Shown here piece by piece: positions 8,222-19,456 of a DNA stretch of 64,000 bases. A program made the translations under genes and the position numbers. The number at the start of each line of letters is the position of its first letter. The first letter of the stretch is position 1. The stretch comes from Amycolatopsis albispora (GTDB lineage: Bacteria; Actinomycetota; Actinomycetes; Mycobacteriales; Pseudonocardiaceae). The notes below the pieces were generated by a model, which saw only the letters and a list, made by a program, of their open reading frames with translations, searched no databases and was not told where the DNA came from. The stretch spans positions 2,356,001-2,420,000 of the forward strand of contig NZ_CP015163.1 of the NCBI RefSeq assembly GCF_003312875.1. The letters run 5' to 3'.

Positions 8222-9781
8222 ATGCCCGACACCTGGCTGCCCGGTTTCGGCCCGTCGCTGGACTACCCCGAGGTGAGCGTGCCGTCGATACTGGCCGGGT
8301 CCGCCCGGCGGTACGGCGACCGCCCCGCCTTCGTGCACGAAGGCGAGCAGCTCAGCTTCCGCGAGCTGGGCCAGGCCGCCGCCGCGTTCGCCAACGGCCT
8401 GCTCGCCGACGGCCTCTCCCCCGGTGACCCGGTGGGCCTGCGCATGCCGAACTGCCTGGCCTACCCGGTGGCCTACTACGGCACGCTGCTGGCGGGCGGC
8501 ACCTTCGTGCCGGTCAGCCCGCTGCTGCCGGAACCGGCCGCGCGGGCCCAGCTGGCCGACGCGGGCGCGGTGCGCACGATCACCGCCGCCGACGTGCCCG
8601 CCCTCAGCGCCGGGCAGCGCGAAACGCCGCCGGAAATCGACGTGGACATCCACCAGCACCTGGCCCACCTCGCCTACACCGGCGGCACCACCGGCGTGTC
8701 GAAGGGCGTCGAGCTGACGCACCGGAACGTGGTGGTGAACTGCCTGCAGTACGCCTGCTGGGGCACCGGCTCGGTGCCCGCGCTCGACGAGCACGGCGGG
8801 CTGGTGCTGGACCAGGTCGGCAGCGCCGAGGAGTGGCCGACCCGGCTGGGTACCGGCATCGCGATCAACCTGACGCCGTGGTTCCACGCGATGGGCACGA
8901 TCGGCGGGCTGAACGTGCCCGTGCTCAGCGGGACCACGATCGTGCTGCATTCGAAGCTGGACCCGGCCGCCTACCTCGCCGACGTCGAGCGCCTCCGCGT
9001 CACCTCGATGGGCGGGGCGCCCGCGTTGTTCGCCGCGCTGCTGGCCTGCCCGGACATCCGCACCCGTGACCTCGGCTCGGTCCGCTCGATCAGCTCCGGC
9101 GCGGCGCCGATGCCGCTGGAGATGATCAACCAGCTCGGCCGCCTGCTGCCGGGCGCGCCGATCCTGGAGGGCTACGGCCTGACCGAGGTCACCATGGGCG
9201 CCACCAGCACCCCGTCGCACCGCTCCGGCAGGCACAAGGCGGGCGCGGTCGGGCGGCCGGTGTTCGACACCGAAGTGCGGCTGGCGTCCCTGGATGGCGA
9301 CGACACCGAAGTCCCGCCCGGCGAACGCGGTGAGGTCTGCGTGCGCGGCCCGCAGGTGATGCGTGGTTACCACAACCGGCCCGAAGCCACCGCCGAAGTG
9401 CTGCGGGACGGCTGGCTGCACACCGGTGACATCGGCGTGCTGGACGCCGACGGCTACCTGTCCATTGTGGACCGCAAGAAGGACATGCTGCTGTACAAGG
9501 GGTACAACGTCTACCCGCGTGAGCTGGAGGAGCTGCTCATCGCGTTGCCGGAGGTGGCCGCCGCCGCGGTGGTCGGCCGCCCCGACCCGGCGGTCGGCGA
9601 GCTGCCGGTGGCCTTTGTGGTCCCCGCCGGCGCCTCGGTGTCCGACACGGCCGTGCTCGACGCGGTCAACGCGCAGGTCCCCGGGTACAAGCGGGTGCGC
9701 GAACTGCGGTTCGTGCCCGAGCTGCCGGTGTCCGCCGCCGGGAAGATCCTCAAGCGGGCGCTGCGCGAACAGCTGACATGA
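8222..9781 (+). CDS. AMP-forming acyl-CoA synthetase (ANL family)
   Basis: A 519-residue adenylate-forming enzyme: P-loop-like YTGGTTGVSKGVELTHRN, the A5 motif EGYGLTE, A7 LHTGDIG, A8 hinge DRKKDMLLYKGYNVYPRE, and the catalytic A10 lysine in SAAGKILKR near the C-terminus. It activates a carboxylate, probably a medium or long fatty acid, to acyl-AMP and then acyl-CoA. ATG 8222 has AAGGAG about 7 bases upstream. Its stop overlaps the start of the LuxR-type regulator (ATGA). Together with the upstream TetR gene and operator this suggests a fatty-acid responsive unit. Confidence 0.9.
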   Translation: MPDTWLPGFGPSLDYPEVSVPSILAGSARRYGDRPAFVHEGEQLSFRELGQAAAAFANGLLADGLSPGDPVGLRMPNCLAYPVAYYGTLLAGGTFVPVSPLLPEPAARAQLADAGAVRTITAADVPALSAGQRETPPEIDVDIHQHLAHLAYTGGTTGVSKGVELTHRNVVVNCLQYACWGTGSVPALDEHGGLVLDQVGSAEEWPTRLGTGIAINLTPWFHAMGTIGGLNVPVLSGTTIVLHSKLDPAAYLADVERLRVTSMGGAPALFAALLACPDIRTRDLGSVRSISSGAAPMPLEMINQLGRLLPGAPILEGYGLTEVTMGATSTPSHRSGRHKAGAVGRPVFDTEVRLASLDGDDTEVPPGERGEVCVRGPQVMRGYHNRPEATAEVLRDGWLHTGDIGVLDADGYLSIVDRKKDMLLYKGYNVYPRELEELLIALPEVAAAAVVGRPDPAVGELPVAFVVPAGASVSDTAVLDAVNAQVPGYKRVRELRFVPELPVSAAGKILKRALREQLT

Positions 9782-12222
9782 CCGGTCCGCCGCCGGGGCG
9801 GGAGCGGGAAGTGGCGGTGCTGGACGAACTGCTGGCCACCGGGGGCGGGGTGGTGCGGTTCACCGGGCCGCCGGGCATCGGCAAGACCCGGTTGCTGGAC
9901 CACGCCAGGGCGAGCGGGCCGCGGCAGCTCGGCGCGGCGGGCTGCCCGGCCGAGCGGTCGCTGCGGTTCGGTGCGCTGCACCGGTTCCTGCGGCCGGTGG
10001 CGGGTGGTTGTTCCGGCGAGGTGCGGTTCGCGGCGGGCCTGGGTGGTGCCGAACCGGCGGAGTTCGCCCTGCGCAGCGCGGTCCACCGCCTGCTCGCCGG
10101 GCTCGGGCCGGTGCTCTGCTGGGCCGACGACACGCAGTGGTGGGACGAGCCGTCGCTCGAGGTGCTGGCGTTCGCGGCACGGCGGCTGGCCGGGTTGCCC
10201 GTGGTGATGGTGTTTGCCGGCGGGCCGGGACCGGCCGGGCCGGACCCGCTCGAAGACCTGCCGACGATCCGCCTGGCGCCGCTCGACGACTCGTACGCCG
10301 CGGCCCTGCTGCCGGCGGCCCTCTCCCCCGCCAAGCGCGCCCGGTTGCTCACACGTGCCCGCGGCAATCCAGCGGATCTGCTGGAGCTGGCGGAGTCCGG
10401 CGGGGAAACGCTGCCGCCGGACGGTCGTCAGCGCGCCGCCTACCGCCGCGTCCTCGACGGGCTTTCCCCAGCCGCTAGGCGGTTCGTGCTGCTGGCCGCG
10501 TCCGAATCACCGTTGCCCCAGGCGGAATTCGACCGGTGCGGGGTGCGGGCCCGCGACGAAGCACACGCCTCCGGGCTGCTCGCCAGTCCCGCGGTCCGCG
10601 CCACCGTCCGGGAGGACGCGGCCCCGGCGATGGCCACGGTGCTGGCGGAAGCCGCCGTGCGCGCGGGCGTGACGGTCGAAGCCGTACACGCCTTCGAACG
10701 CGCGGCGGCGCTCGGTGAGAACGGTCCACAGTGGCTGGTCCCGGCCGCCCGCGGCGCGTGGGAACTGGGCCGGACCGCATGGGCGCGCAAGCTGCTGCGC
10801 CGGGCCGGGGATCGTTTGCTGCAAGGGGAAATCGAGCTGCGCGACGGTGAACCGGCCGTCGCCGCGCACGAACTGCTGACCGCGGCGGAAACCCTGCCGC
10901 CGTCCGAAGCCTCGGTCGCGCTGATGCTGGCCGGGGAAGCCCGCCGGATCAGCGGTGACCTCCGCGGGTTCGCCGCCGTCGCGGACCGCACCACCCAGCT
11001 CGCACGCACCGCCGACGCGCCGGGCGTCCGGCTCGCCGCGGCACACCTGCGCGGGCTGGCCGCAACCTTCTCCGGACGTCACGACGAGGCCATCCCCGCG
11101 CTGGAGGAAGCATTGCGCGTGGCGCCCGGTGACGTCCGGAGCCAGGTGTGGGCGGCGGAAGCGGCGCTCGCGCTGGGCCGGACCGCGCTCGCACACGAGT
11201 ACGCGGCGGCGGCCGTGGCCCGCGCGCGAATCGACGCGGTGACCACGCTGCCGTGGGCGCTGATCCACCTGGGCATGTCCGCGGCCCTGCTCGACCGGCA
11301 CCGCGCCGCCGTGGCCGCGGCCACCGAGGGGCTGGCCGAAAGCACCGGCCAGCGCACCTGCGCCGCGGAGAACCTGACCGTGCTGGCGCTGTCCGCCGCG
11401 CAACTCGGTGATGTGGCGACCGCGCGGAAGTGGCTCGACCAGGCCGATCTCGACCGGCGCTCGCTCGGGCGGCCACGCGCGATCGCCGCGTGGGCCGAGG
11501 TGTGCGCCGACCTCGCCATCGACCGCCCCGACGACGCGCTGGCCCGCTTCCGCACGCTGTCCGCCGACACCGGGCACGCGCAACCAGCGATCGCCGTGCT
11601 CGCCACCCCGCTGCTGGTCGAAGCGGCCGTGCGGTGTGAGGAACCGGAGTACGCGGTGCGCGGGCTGCGGGTGCTCGACGGCTGGGCGGAAGCGACCGGA
11701 AGCGTGCAGTGGCGGGCACTCGCGCAACGCTGTCACGGTCTGCTGGCGCGGGATCCGGACGTCGCCGACAAGCACTTCACCGCCGCGGTGGACCTGCACC
11801 GGCTCGCCAGGACCCCGCTGGAACTGGCCAAAACCCAGCTGTGCCAGGCCATGCGGTTGCGCCGGGACCGCCGCTTCCGCGACGCGCGCGAACTGCTCGG
11901 CGACGCGGCCCGCCTGTTCGACCAGCACGGTGCCGAGTTCTGGGCCGGGCGCGCCCGCGCCGAACTCCGCGCGGCCGGTGGTGACCCGGCCGGGCCCGCC
12001 GACGGCGACCTGCCCTCGCTCACCCCGCAGCAGACGCAGATCTCGCTGCTGGTCGCGGGCGGCAAGACCAACCGCGAGATCGCGCGGCGGCTGGTGATCA
12101 GCCACCGCACGGTCGACCACCACCTGCGGAACATCTACACCAAGCTCGGCGTCCGGTCCCGCGTCGAACTCGCCGCCTTACTGGCGAAACGAGCCACCCC
12201 AGGGACTTCTCGCGACGACTGA
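9778..12222 (+). CDS. LuxR-family ATPase regulator (LAL type)
   Basis: The 814-residue protein has an N-terminal AAA/STAND ATPase: Walker A G-P-P-G-I-G-K-T (30-37) and a Walker B-like VLCWADDTQWWDE near 115-125. A TPR-like alpha-helical middle follows, and a C-terminal LuxR HTH (LTPQQTQISLLVAGGKTNREIA then SHRTVDHHLRNIYTKLGV). This is the large LuxR/MalT-like (LAL) architecture of actinomycete pathway activators. It is translationally coupled to the acyl-CoA ligase, which suggests it senses a product of that enzyme or controls its cluster. Its stop TGA touches the convergent phosphoesterase stop, giving TGATCA at 12220-12225. Confidence 0.9.
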   Translation: MTGPPPGREREVAVLDELLATGGGVVRFTGPPGIGKTRLLDHARASGPRQLGAAGCPAERSLRFGALHRFLRPVAGGCSGEVRFAAGLGGAEPAEFALRSAVHRLLAGLGPVLCWADDTQWWDEPSLEVLAFAARRLAGLPVVMVFAGGPGPAGPDPLEDLPTIRLAPLDDSYAAALLPAALSPAKRARLLTRARGNPADLLELAESGGETLPPDGRQRAAYRRVLDGLSPAARRFVLLAASESPLPQAEFDRCGVRARDEAHASGLLASPAVRATVREDAAPAMATVLAEAAVRAGVTVEAVHAFERAAALGENGPQWLVPAARGAWELGRTAWARKLLRRAGDRLLQGEIELRDGEPAVAAHELLTAAETLPPSEASVALMLAGEARRISGDLRGFAAVADRTTQLARTADAPGVRLAAAHLRGLAATFSGRHDEAIPALEEALRVAPGDVRSQVWAAEAALALGRTALAHEYAAAAVARARIDAVTTLPWALIHLGMSAALLDRHRAAVAAATEGLAESTGQRTCAAENLTVLALSAAQLGDVATARKWLDQADLDRRSLGRPRAIAAWAEVCADLAIDRPDDALARFRTLSADTGHAQPAIAVLATPLLVEAAVRCEEPEYAVRGLRVLDGWAEATGSVQWRALAQRCHGLLARDPDVADKHFTAAVDLHRLARTPLELAKTQLCQAMRLRRDRRFRDARELLGDAARLFDQHGAEFWAGRARAELRAAGGDPAGPADGDLPSLTPQQTQISLLVAGGKTNREIARRLVISHRTVDHHLRNIYTKLGVRSRVELAALLAKRATPGTSRDD

Positions 12223-13047
12223 TCAGAGAAGGCGGTGCAGCGGCACCGGCCCCCGGGCCCGCTTGCGCCATTCACGCGGGTAGCCGAGCGAGACCTCTTC
12301 GAAGCGCACCCCGTCGGCCTGGGTGGAGCGCGGGATGTGCAGGTGCCCGTACACCGCGATCTCCGCGCGGAACCGCAGGTGCCAGTCCTCGGTTTCGGTG
12401 GTCCCGCACCACATCGCGAACTCCGGCCAGTACAGCGGCTCGGTCGGGTGCCGGTGCAGCGGCCAGTGCGACATCAGGATGGTCTTGCGGTCCGCCGGGA
12501 TCTGCTGCAGCCGCTGCTCGGTCACCTTCAGCCGCTGCGCGCACCATTCCTGGCGCGTCGGGTACGGGTCCGGGTGCAGGAAGTACTCGTCGGTGCAGAT
12601 GACCCCGGCCTCCCGCGCCTGGTCCATCGCCACCGACAGCGGCCGCCCCTGCGCGGCGGGGGTGCGCCAGCTGTAGTCGTACAGCAGGAACATCGGCGCG
12701 ATGGTCAGCGGCTCGCTCCCGTGCTCCCACACCGCGAACTCGTCCTCGGGCGTGAGCACGTCGATCTCGCGGCAGCGGCGCACCAGCTCGTCGTAACGCG
12801 CCTGCCCGCGCAGCTGCACCGGATCGCGGTCGGTGGTCCACAGCTCGTGGTTGCCCGGTACCCAGATCACCTTCGCGAACCGGTCGCGCAGCATCTTCAG
12901 CGTCTTCATGATCGCCGGGACCTGCTCGCCGACGTCCCCGGCCACCAGCAGCCAGTCCTCCGGCCCGTCCGGCTGGATGGTGTCGACGACCTCGGCATTG
13001 CCTTCGTGGGTCACGTGCAGGTCACTGGTGGCGAAGAGGGTGGGCAC
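12223..13047 (-). CDS. calcineurin-like metallophosphoesterase
   Basis: A 274-residue protein with the metal-binding motifs in order: SDLHVTHEG, VAGDVGEQ, WVPGNHELW, LMSHWPLH and VYGHLHIP. It is a phosphodiesterase or phosphatase of unknown substrate. GTG 13047 begins VPTLFATSDLH and has a GGGGA-type ribosome site. Longer in-frame extensions upstream read through the MFS gene and are not believable. It starts 5 bases behind the stop of the MFS gene and is the last gene of the ArsR-MFS-phosphoesterase operon. Confidence 0.88.
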   Translation of the reverse strand: MPTLFATSDLHVTHEGNAEVVDTIQPDGPEDWLLVAGDVGEQVPAIMKTLKMLRDRFAKVIWVPGNHELWTTDRDPVQLRGQARYDELVRRCREIDVLTPEDEFAVWEHGSEPLTIAPMFLLYDYSWRTPAAQGRPLSVAMDQAREAGVICTDEYFLHPDPYPTRQEWCAQRLKVTEQRLQQIPADRKTILMSHWPLHRHPTEPLYWPEFAMWCGTTETEDWHLRFRAEIAVYGHLHIPRSTQADGVRFEEVSLGYPREWRKRARGPVPLHRLL

Positions 13048-13052
13048 GTCCC

Positions 13053-14252
13053 CTACGTTAGCGCCGGGCTCGGCCGCCGGGGCAAGCGCAGCAGGACCAC
13101 CACCGCGACCGGCAGGAACAGGAACGACTGCACGCCGAGCAGGAGGTCCAGCGCGATCCGGTCGGCCAGCGCGCCGGCCACCAGCATGCCCGCCGCCTGC
13201 GCCGCGGCCATCCCGGCGAACGCGGTGCTCAGCACCCGCCCGGTCAGCTCCGGCGGGGTCACCGTCTGGACCACCGACAGCAGCCCCGTCCCGACAAAAA
13301 CCCCAGGTCCACCGGCTACCGCGAACAGTCCGGCGAACACCGCCATGGCCGTGGTCAGGTGCGCGGTGTGCCACGTCAGCGCCGAGTACAGGCCCATCAC
13401 CAGCGCGCCCCAGCCGAGCAGTTTCGCCGGGTCCACGCGCCGCGCCACGGTCGCCACCAGCACCCCCGCGGCCAGCCCGCCGATGGCCTGGACCCCGCGC
13501 AGAAGTCCCGCGTCGGCCTCGTCACCCCCCAGGGTCCGGAGCACAAAAACCAGGAAAAGCACCAGGAACATGCCCTGCGCGGCCTGCAGCAGGACCACCG
13601 CCACCGAGACGACCCGCAGTGCCGGGTTGCACCGGACCTCGGCCAGCCCGTCGACCCACTGCCGCAGCACGTGCGGCCGCTCCCCCGTGCCCGGCAGGTC
13701 CGGGGCGAAGCGCGGCGCGAACAACGCGCCGGCCAGCGCGAGCACCCCGGCGTAGACGGCCACCGTGATCCCGAGCCCGCCGGAGGCCAGCAGCCAGCCA
13801 CCGGCCGAGCCGCCCGCCAGCCGCGCCACGCTGGCGTTCACGCTCATCAGCCCGTTCGCGCCGGTCACCCGGTCCGGGCCGGCCACCTGCGGGACCAGCG
13901 CGTTGCGCGCGGGTTCGGCGATCGCCGCCAGCCCGGCCTGCGCCGCCATCACCGCGTACAGCACGGCGACGTGCTCGGCCAGCAGCAGCGGCAGCGCCAC
14001 CGCGGCCTGCGCGAGCGAGACCAGGCAGAGCACGCGGTGCCGGTTGCCGCGGTCGGCGAGCGGCCCGGCGAGCGGGCTGACCACCACCGCCGGCACCAGC
14101 CCGATGATCATCATCAGCGCGGTGGACGCCGCCGAGCCGGTCAGCCGGTACATCACCAGCGGCAGCGAGACCTGCAAGATCCACTCGGCGATCTCGGAGC
14201 ACAGCGAAGCGGCCGACAGCCTGGCGAACTTCCCGTCCCGCAGCAGGTTCAT
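13053..14252 (-). CDS. MFS transporter of the MFS_3/enterobactin-exporter type
   Basis: The 399-residue membrane protein (about 12 hydrophobic helices) begins MNLLRDGKFARLSAASLCSEIAEW, the usual start of the MFS_3 (EntS-like) exporters. It carries SPLAGPLADRGNRHRVL after helix 2 and PARNALVPQVAGPD in the loop between helices 4 and 5. It probably exports a drug or siderophore-like compound. The start overlaps the ArsR stop (ATGA), so expression should follow the ArsR regulator. Confidence 0.85.
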   Translation of the reverse strand: MNLLRDGKFARLSAASLCSEIAEWILQVSLPLVMYRLTGSAASTALMMIIGLVPAVVVSPLAGPLADRGNRHRVLCLVSLAQAAVALPLLLAEHVAVLYAVMAAQAGLAAIAEPARNALVPQVAGPDRVTGANGLMSVNASVARLAGGSAGGWLLASGGLGITVAVYAGVLALAGALFAPRFAPDLPGTGERPHVLRQWVDGLAEVRCNPALRVVSVAVVLLQAAQGMFLVLFLVFVLRTLGGDEADAGLLRGVQAIGGLAAGVLVATVARRVDPAKLLGWGALVMGLYSALTWHTAHLTTAMAVFAGLFAVAGGPGVFVGTGLLSVVQTVTPPELTGRVLSTAFAGMAAAQAAGMLVAGALADRIALDLLLGVQSFLFLPVAVVVLLRLPRRPSPALT

Positions 14253-14836
14253 CTGCTCGGCCGCCCGTCCGCCTCGATGCGCGGGAAAGCCCGCAGGCTG
14301 GCGTGCACCGGGCGCGCGTCGGCGGGCGCGTCCTGCCGGATGGTGGCCACGTACGGCCGGATCAGCGCGTCCACCGCCGCCACCAGCTCCGCCAGCTCGG
14401 CCGCGGTGATCCGCAGGCCGTAGAAGCCGATCGACGCGGCCTCCCGCCATTCGGGTTCGGCCTGGTCGGCGGTGTCGAGATAGCGCTGGGTCAGCAGTTC
14501 CTCTTCGCGCAGCCGGGTGCCGAACGCGGCCAGCCGCGCCGAGCGGGCGGAGGGCTCGTTGTCGAACTCGCCGAAATCCAGGCCGACGTGCTTCGCCCGC
14601 CACGGCCGTTCGCGCCCGTCCCCGCCCTCGGCCCGCTCGACCATGCCGAACTCGGCGAGCTGGCGCAGGTGCCAGCTGCAGTTCGAGGCGGTCGAATCCA
14701 CCGCGGCCGCGCATTCGCTGGCGGTGCGCGGGCCCACCGACATCAGGTAGTTCAGCAGCGCCGACCGCAGCGGGTGGGCCAGCGCCTTGAGCAGCGCCAC
14801 GTCGTGGACGCGGGTGCGCGGTGGCAGCTCGGCCAT
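14249..14836 (-). CDS. ArsR-family winged-helix regulator
   Basis: The 195-residue protein has an ArsR-type HTH in its first 90 residues (ALAHPLRSALLNYLMSVGPRTASECAAA, then SNCSWHLRQLAEFGMVER). There is no cysteine cluster for metals (a single Cys lies in the ECAAA helix and another in SNCSW), so a metal ligand is doubtful. GGAGGAGCG precedes ATG 14836. Directly upstream are nested palindromes suited to autoregulation. It is first in the operon with the MFS exporter, which it most likely represses. Confidence 0.88.
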   Translation of the reverse strand: MAELPPRTRVHDVALLKALAHPLRSALLNYLMSVGPRTASECAAAVDSTASNCSWHLRQLAEFGMVERAEGGDGRERPWRAKHVGLDFGEFDNEPSARSARLAAFGTRLREEELLTQRYLDTADQAEPEWREAASIGFYGLRITAAELAELVAAVDALIRPYVATIRQDAPADARPVHASLRAFPRIEADGRPSR

Positions 14837-14848
14837 CGCTCCTCCAAC

Positions 14849-14880
14849 CTGAAAGAATTCTTTCGAAAGTTCTCTTTCAG
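14849..14880. promoter_or_regulatory. nested palindromes, likely ArsR operator
   Basis: GAAAGAATTCTTTC (14851-14864) is a perfect 14-bp palindrome. A larger dyad, CTGAAAG (14849-14855) with CTTTCAG (14874-14880), encloses it. The stretch is A/T-rich against a GC-rich background and lies 13-44 bases ahead of the ArsR start, where an autoregulatory operator is expected. It could also influence the divergent ABC-F genes. Confidence 0.55.
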
Positions 14881-15037
14881 AGTTACACGGAAAATTTCTC
14901 CGGACAAGGGGTTGCTAACTCAACTTCAGTTGCGTTAAGCTCACCGCATCATGGACAACTGATCCCAGCCCTCATCCGCGTCCGAGGCTCGATGCCCGGC
15001 GGGTGCTTCCCCATCTCCCACGGGCCGGTGATGTTCC
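14881..15037 (+). promoter_or_regulatory. leader region of the ABC-F pair
   Basis: The 157 bases between the ArsR operator and the first ABC-F gene contain an A/T-rich stretch (TTGCTA around 14911 and a TTAAGC-like hexamer 17 bases on) that may be the promoter. A minimal reading frame ATG-GAC-AAC-TGA starts at 14951, and a second one from ATG 14992 runs into the ABC-F gene in another frame. There is no clear Shine-Dalgarno before ATG 15038. Many antibiotic-resistance ABC-F genes are induced through such leaders, but that is only an analogy here. Confidence 0.3.
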
Positions 15038-16641
15038 ATGTCTCTTTCGGTGTCTTCTCTGTACCTGCGTGCCACCGAGCTCACCTTCAGCTACGGCGAC
15101 CGCGTCCTCTTCGACGGCCTCGACCTGGTCGCCAGCGCCGGGCAGCGGCTCGGGCTCGTCGGTGAGAACGGCGCCGGCAAGTCCACCCTGCTGCGCCTGC
15201 TCGCCGGACTCGAGGAACCACACGCCGGTCAGGTGCAGCGCGGGGCCGACCTCGGCTTCCTGCTGCAGGAACTGCCCTTTCCCGGCGACGCGCGGTTCTC
15301 CGACGTCATCGACGACGCGCTCAGCGAGATCCGCGCCGCCGCCGACCGGCTCGACCGGCTGACCGAGCAGCTGGCCGCGTCACCGGAGGACCGGGCCGTG
15401 CTCGACGAGTACGGCCAGGCGCTGGAGTGGGCGCAGGCACACGACCTGTGGGACGCCGACCGGCGCGCCAAGCTGGTCTGCGACGGGCTCGGCCTGGCCG
15501 GCATCTCGCCGGACCGGCCGCTCGGCACGCTGTCGGGCGGCCAGCGGTCACGGCTCGGCCTGGCCGCGCTGCTCATCCGCCAGCCGGAAACCCTGCTGCT
15601 GGACGAGCCGACGAACCACCTCGACGACGCGGGCATGGAGTTCCTGGAACGCCACCTCGCCGCGCTGCCCGGGGTGATCGTGCTGTCCTCGCACGACCGC
15701 GTGTTCCTCGACGCGGTGTGCACCGACATCGTCGACCTCGACCCGGCCCTCGGCGGGCCAACCCGGTACGGCGGCGCGTATTCCGAGTACCTGGAGCACA
15801 AGCGTGCCGAACGAGCGCGCTGGGAACAGCGTTACGCGGAGGAACAGGATGAACTCAAGAAGCTGAAGGAAGCCGTCGCGGTGACCGCGCGCACCGTGGC
15901 GCACAACCGGCCGCAGCGCGACAACGCCAAGATGCTCTACGACTTCAAGGACGGGCGGGTGCAGAAGCAGATCTCGCGGCGGGTGCGCAACGCGCAGCTG
16001 CGGTACGAGGAACTGCGCCGCGACCAGGTCCGCAAACCACCGGCACCGCTGCGGTTCTCGGCGAACCTGACCGCGTCCGCGGTCGAGGACAAGCTCGCCA
16101 TCTCCGCGCGCGGCATCGAAGTACCCGGGAGGCTCCACATTGGACAACTCGACCTGGCCGCCGACGACCGGCTGCTGATCACCGGCGGCAACGGCGCCGG
16201 GAAGTCGACCCTGCTGCACGTGCTGGCCGGGCGGCTGTCCCCGGCCCGCGGCACCGTCCACAGCGGACGCGGTGTCAAGATCGGGCTGCTGGAACAGGAC
16301 GTCACCTTTCCCGACCCGCGCCGGACCCCGCGTGAGCTGGCCGGTGCGGCGGCGCTGACCGACCTGGGCCTGATCGCCCGCCGCGACCTGGACCGGCCGG
16401 TGGGGCAGCTCTCGGTCGGCCAGCGGCGGCGGGTCGCGCTGGCCCTGCTGCTCGCCGAGCCGCCGCACGTGCTGCTGCTCGACGAACCGACCAACCACCT
16501 CTCCCTCACCCTGGCCGAGGAGCTGTTCGCCGCGCTGGGCACCGCACCGGGTGCCGTGGTGATCGCCTCGCACGACCGCTGGCTCCGCCGCGGCTGGACC
16601 GGCCGGGAACTGAGGCTGCACCACGGAAAGGAGGAAAGCGC

Positions 16642-16645
<4 letters not shown>
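15038..16645 (+). CDS. ABC-F ATPase, ribosome-protection type (first of pair)
   Basis: The 535-residue protein has two ABC domains and no membrane segment. Site 1 has GENGAGKS (42-49), LSGGQ (165-169) and DEPTNHLD (189-196); site 2 has GGNGAGKS (383-390), LSVGQ (458-462) and DEPTNHLS (482-489). The charged interdomain linker (about 240-340) is the part that reaches the ribosome in antibiotic-resistance ABC-Fs such as TlrC, Lmr(C) and VmlR. It is expected to displace a 50S-binding antibiotic. Its stop overlaps the TTG start of a second ABC-F gene. Confidence 0.88.
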
Positions 16646-18129
<1,484 letters not shown>

Positions 18130-18142
18130 CCCGGCGGATCGG

Positions 18143-19381
18143 CTACAGGACGATCCCGAGCAGGGCATCGACGGCGTCGCGCACCAGACCGGGCGCGGCG
18201 CTGTCGGTGCCCCGGCGGGTCAGCGCCTCGGAAACCCAGGCGTCCACCGCGGCCAGCGCCTTCGGCGTGTCGAGGTCGTCGGCGAGGTGCTCGCGCAGCC
18301 GGTCCACAGTGCTCTGGGCGGCCGGTCCGGCGGGCAGCGAGACGGCCTCACGCCACCGTGAAAGCCGCGCCTCGGCGGTCTCGAGCACCTCGCTGGTCCA
18401 CGACCGGTCGCTGCGGTAGTGCCCGGCGAACAGGCCCAGCCGGATCGCGCCGGGGTCCACCTTGTCCGCCCGCAGCCGCGAAACAAAAACCAGGTTGCCC
18501 TTGGACTTCGACATCTTCTCGCCGTCGAGGCCGATCATGCCCGCGTGCACGTAGTGCCGGGCGAACGGGAACTCGCCGGACAGCGCCTCGGCGTGCGCGG
18601 CGCTGTACTCGTGGTGCGGGAAGGCCAGGTCGGAGCCGCCGCCCTGGACGTCGAAGCCCATGCCCAGCCGGTTCACCGCGATCGCGCTGCACTCGATGTG
18701 CCAGCCGGGGCGGCCAGCGCCCAGTTCGGACTCCCACGACGGCTCACCCGGCCGTGCCATCCGCCACAGCAGCGCGTCCAGCGGGTCGCGCTTGCCCGGG
18801 CGCTGGGGGTCACCGCCGCGCTCGGCGAAGAACTCCGCCATGGTCGCGGCGTCGTACCCGGACTCGTAGCCGAACCGGCCGCTGCCGTCCTTGGCGAAGT
18901 AGATGTCCGGGTACTCGGGGTCGTCCACCCGGTACGCCAGCCCGCTGGCCAGCAGTTTCCCGATCACCTCGACGATCTCCGGAATGGTCTCCACCGCGCC
19001 GACGAAGTCACGCGGCGGCAGCACCCGCAGCGCCTCCATGTCCTCGCGGAACAACGCCGTCTCCCGCATGCCGAGCACCACCCAGTCGTCCTGGTCGCGC
19101 TCGGCCCGCTCGAGCAGCGGGTCGTCGATGTCGGTCACGTTCTGTACATAGTGGACCTCGTGCCCGGCGTCCCGCCACAGCCGGTTCACCAGGTCGAACG
19201 CCAGGTAGGTGGCGGCGTGCCCGAGGTGGGTGGCGTCGTACGGGGTGATGCCGCAGACGTACAACCGGGCCGTCGATCCGGGGGCCGTCGGCCGGACCTG
19301 CCCGGTCGAGGTGTCGTGGAGCCGCAGCGGACGGGGGTTCCCTGGCACCCGGGGCACGTCGATCGAAGACCAAGTATCCAT
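18143..19381 (-). CDS. mshC: L-cysteine:1D-myo-inosityl 2-amino-2-deoxy-glucopyranoside ligase
   Basis: MshC joins cysteine to GlcN-Ins in mycothiol synthesis, using ATP. The 412-residue protein is a cysteinyl-tRNA synthetase relative: [19 protein letters not shown] (zinc cysteine and the HxGH signature), the second zinc ligands in GWHIECSAI and FPHHEYS, and KMSKSKGN. It lacks the long tRNA-binding tail. ATG 19381 ([10 protein letters not shown]) matches the mycobacterial N-terminus; GTG 19387 is possible. It ends 13 bases from the stop of the convergent ABC-F gene. Confidence 0.95.
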   Translation of the reverse strand: MDTWSSIDVPRVPGNPRPLRLHDTSTGQVRPTAPGSTARLYVCGITPYDATHLGHAATYLAFDLVNRLWRDAGHEVHYVQNVTDIDDPLLERAERDQDDWVVLGMRETALFREDMEALRVLPPRDFVGAVETIPEIVEVIGKLLASGLAYRVDDPEYPDIYFAKDGSGRFGYESGYDAATMAEFFAERGGDPQRPGKRDPLDALLWRMARPGEPSWESELGAGRPGWHIECSAIAVNRLGMGFDVQGGGSDLAFPHHEYSAAHAEALSGEFPFARHYVHAGMIGLDGEKMSKSKGNLVFVSRLRADKVDPGAIRLGLFAGHYRSDRSWTSEVLETAEARLSRWREAVSLPAGPAAQSTVDRLREHLADDLDTPKALAAVDAWVSEALTRRGTDSAAPGLVRDAVDALLGIVL

Positions 19382-19411
19382 ACGCACCAGCGTAAGCTTT
19401 CCGCCGGCGCA

Positions 19412-19449
19412 CCCTCCCGCCCGGTGGGATGGATCACCGGCCGGGAGGG
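19412..19449 (-). terminator. hairpin between the MerR gene and mshC
   Basis: Two 15-base arms (19412-19426 and 19435-19449) pair with one mismatch around an 8-base loop, just behind the MerR stop at 19457. No T-run follows on the minus strand. It probably ends the MerR transcript before mshC. Confidence 0.5.
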
Positions 19450-19456
19450 CGGGCCG

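Noticed and set aside
14821..15165. Open frame of 114 codons overlapping the ABC-F start
   Set aside because: It crosses the ArsR operator and the first ABC-F gene and has no coding pattern. Only the short ATG 14992 part was kept as a possible leader frame.
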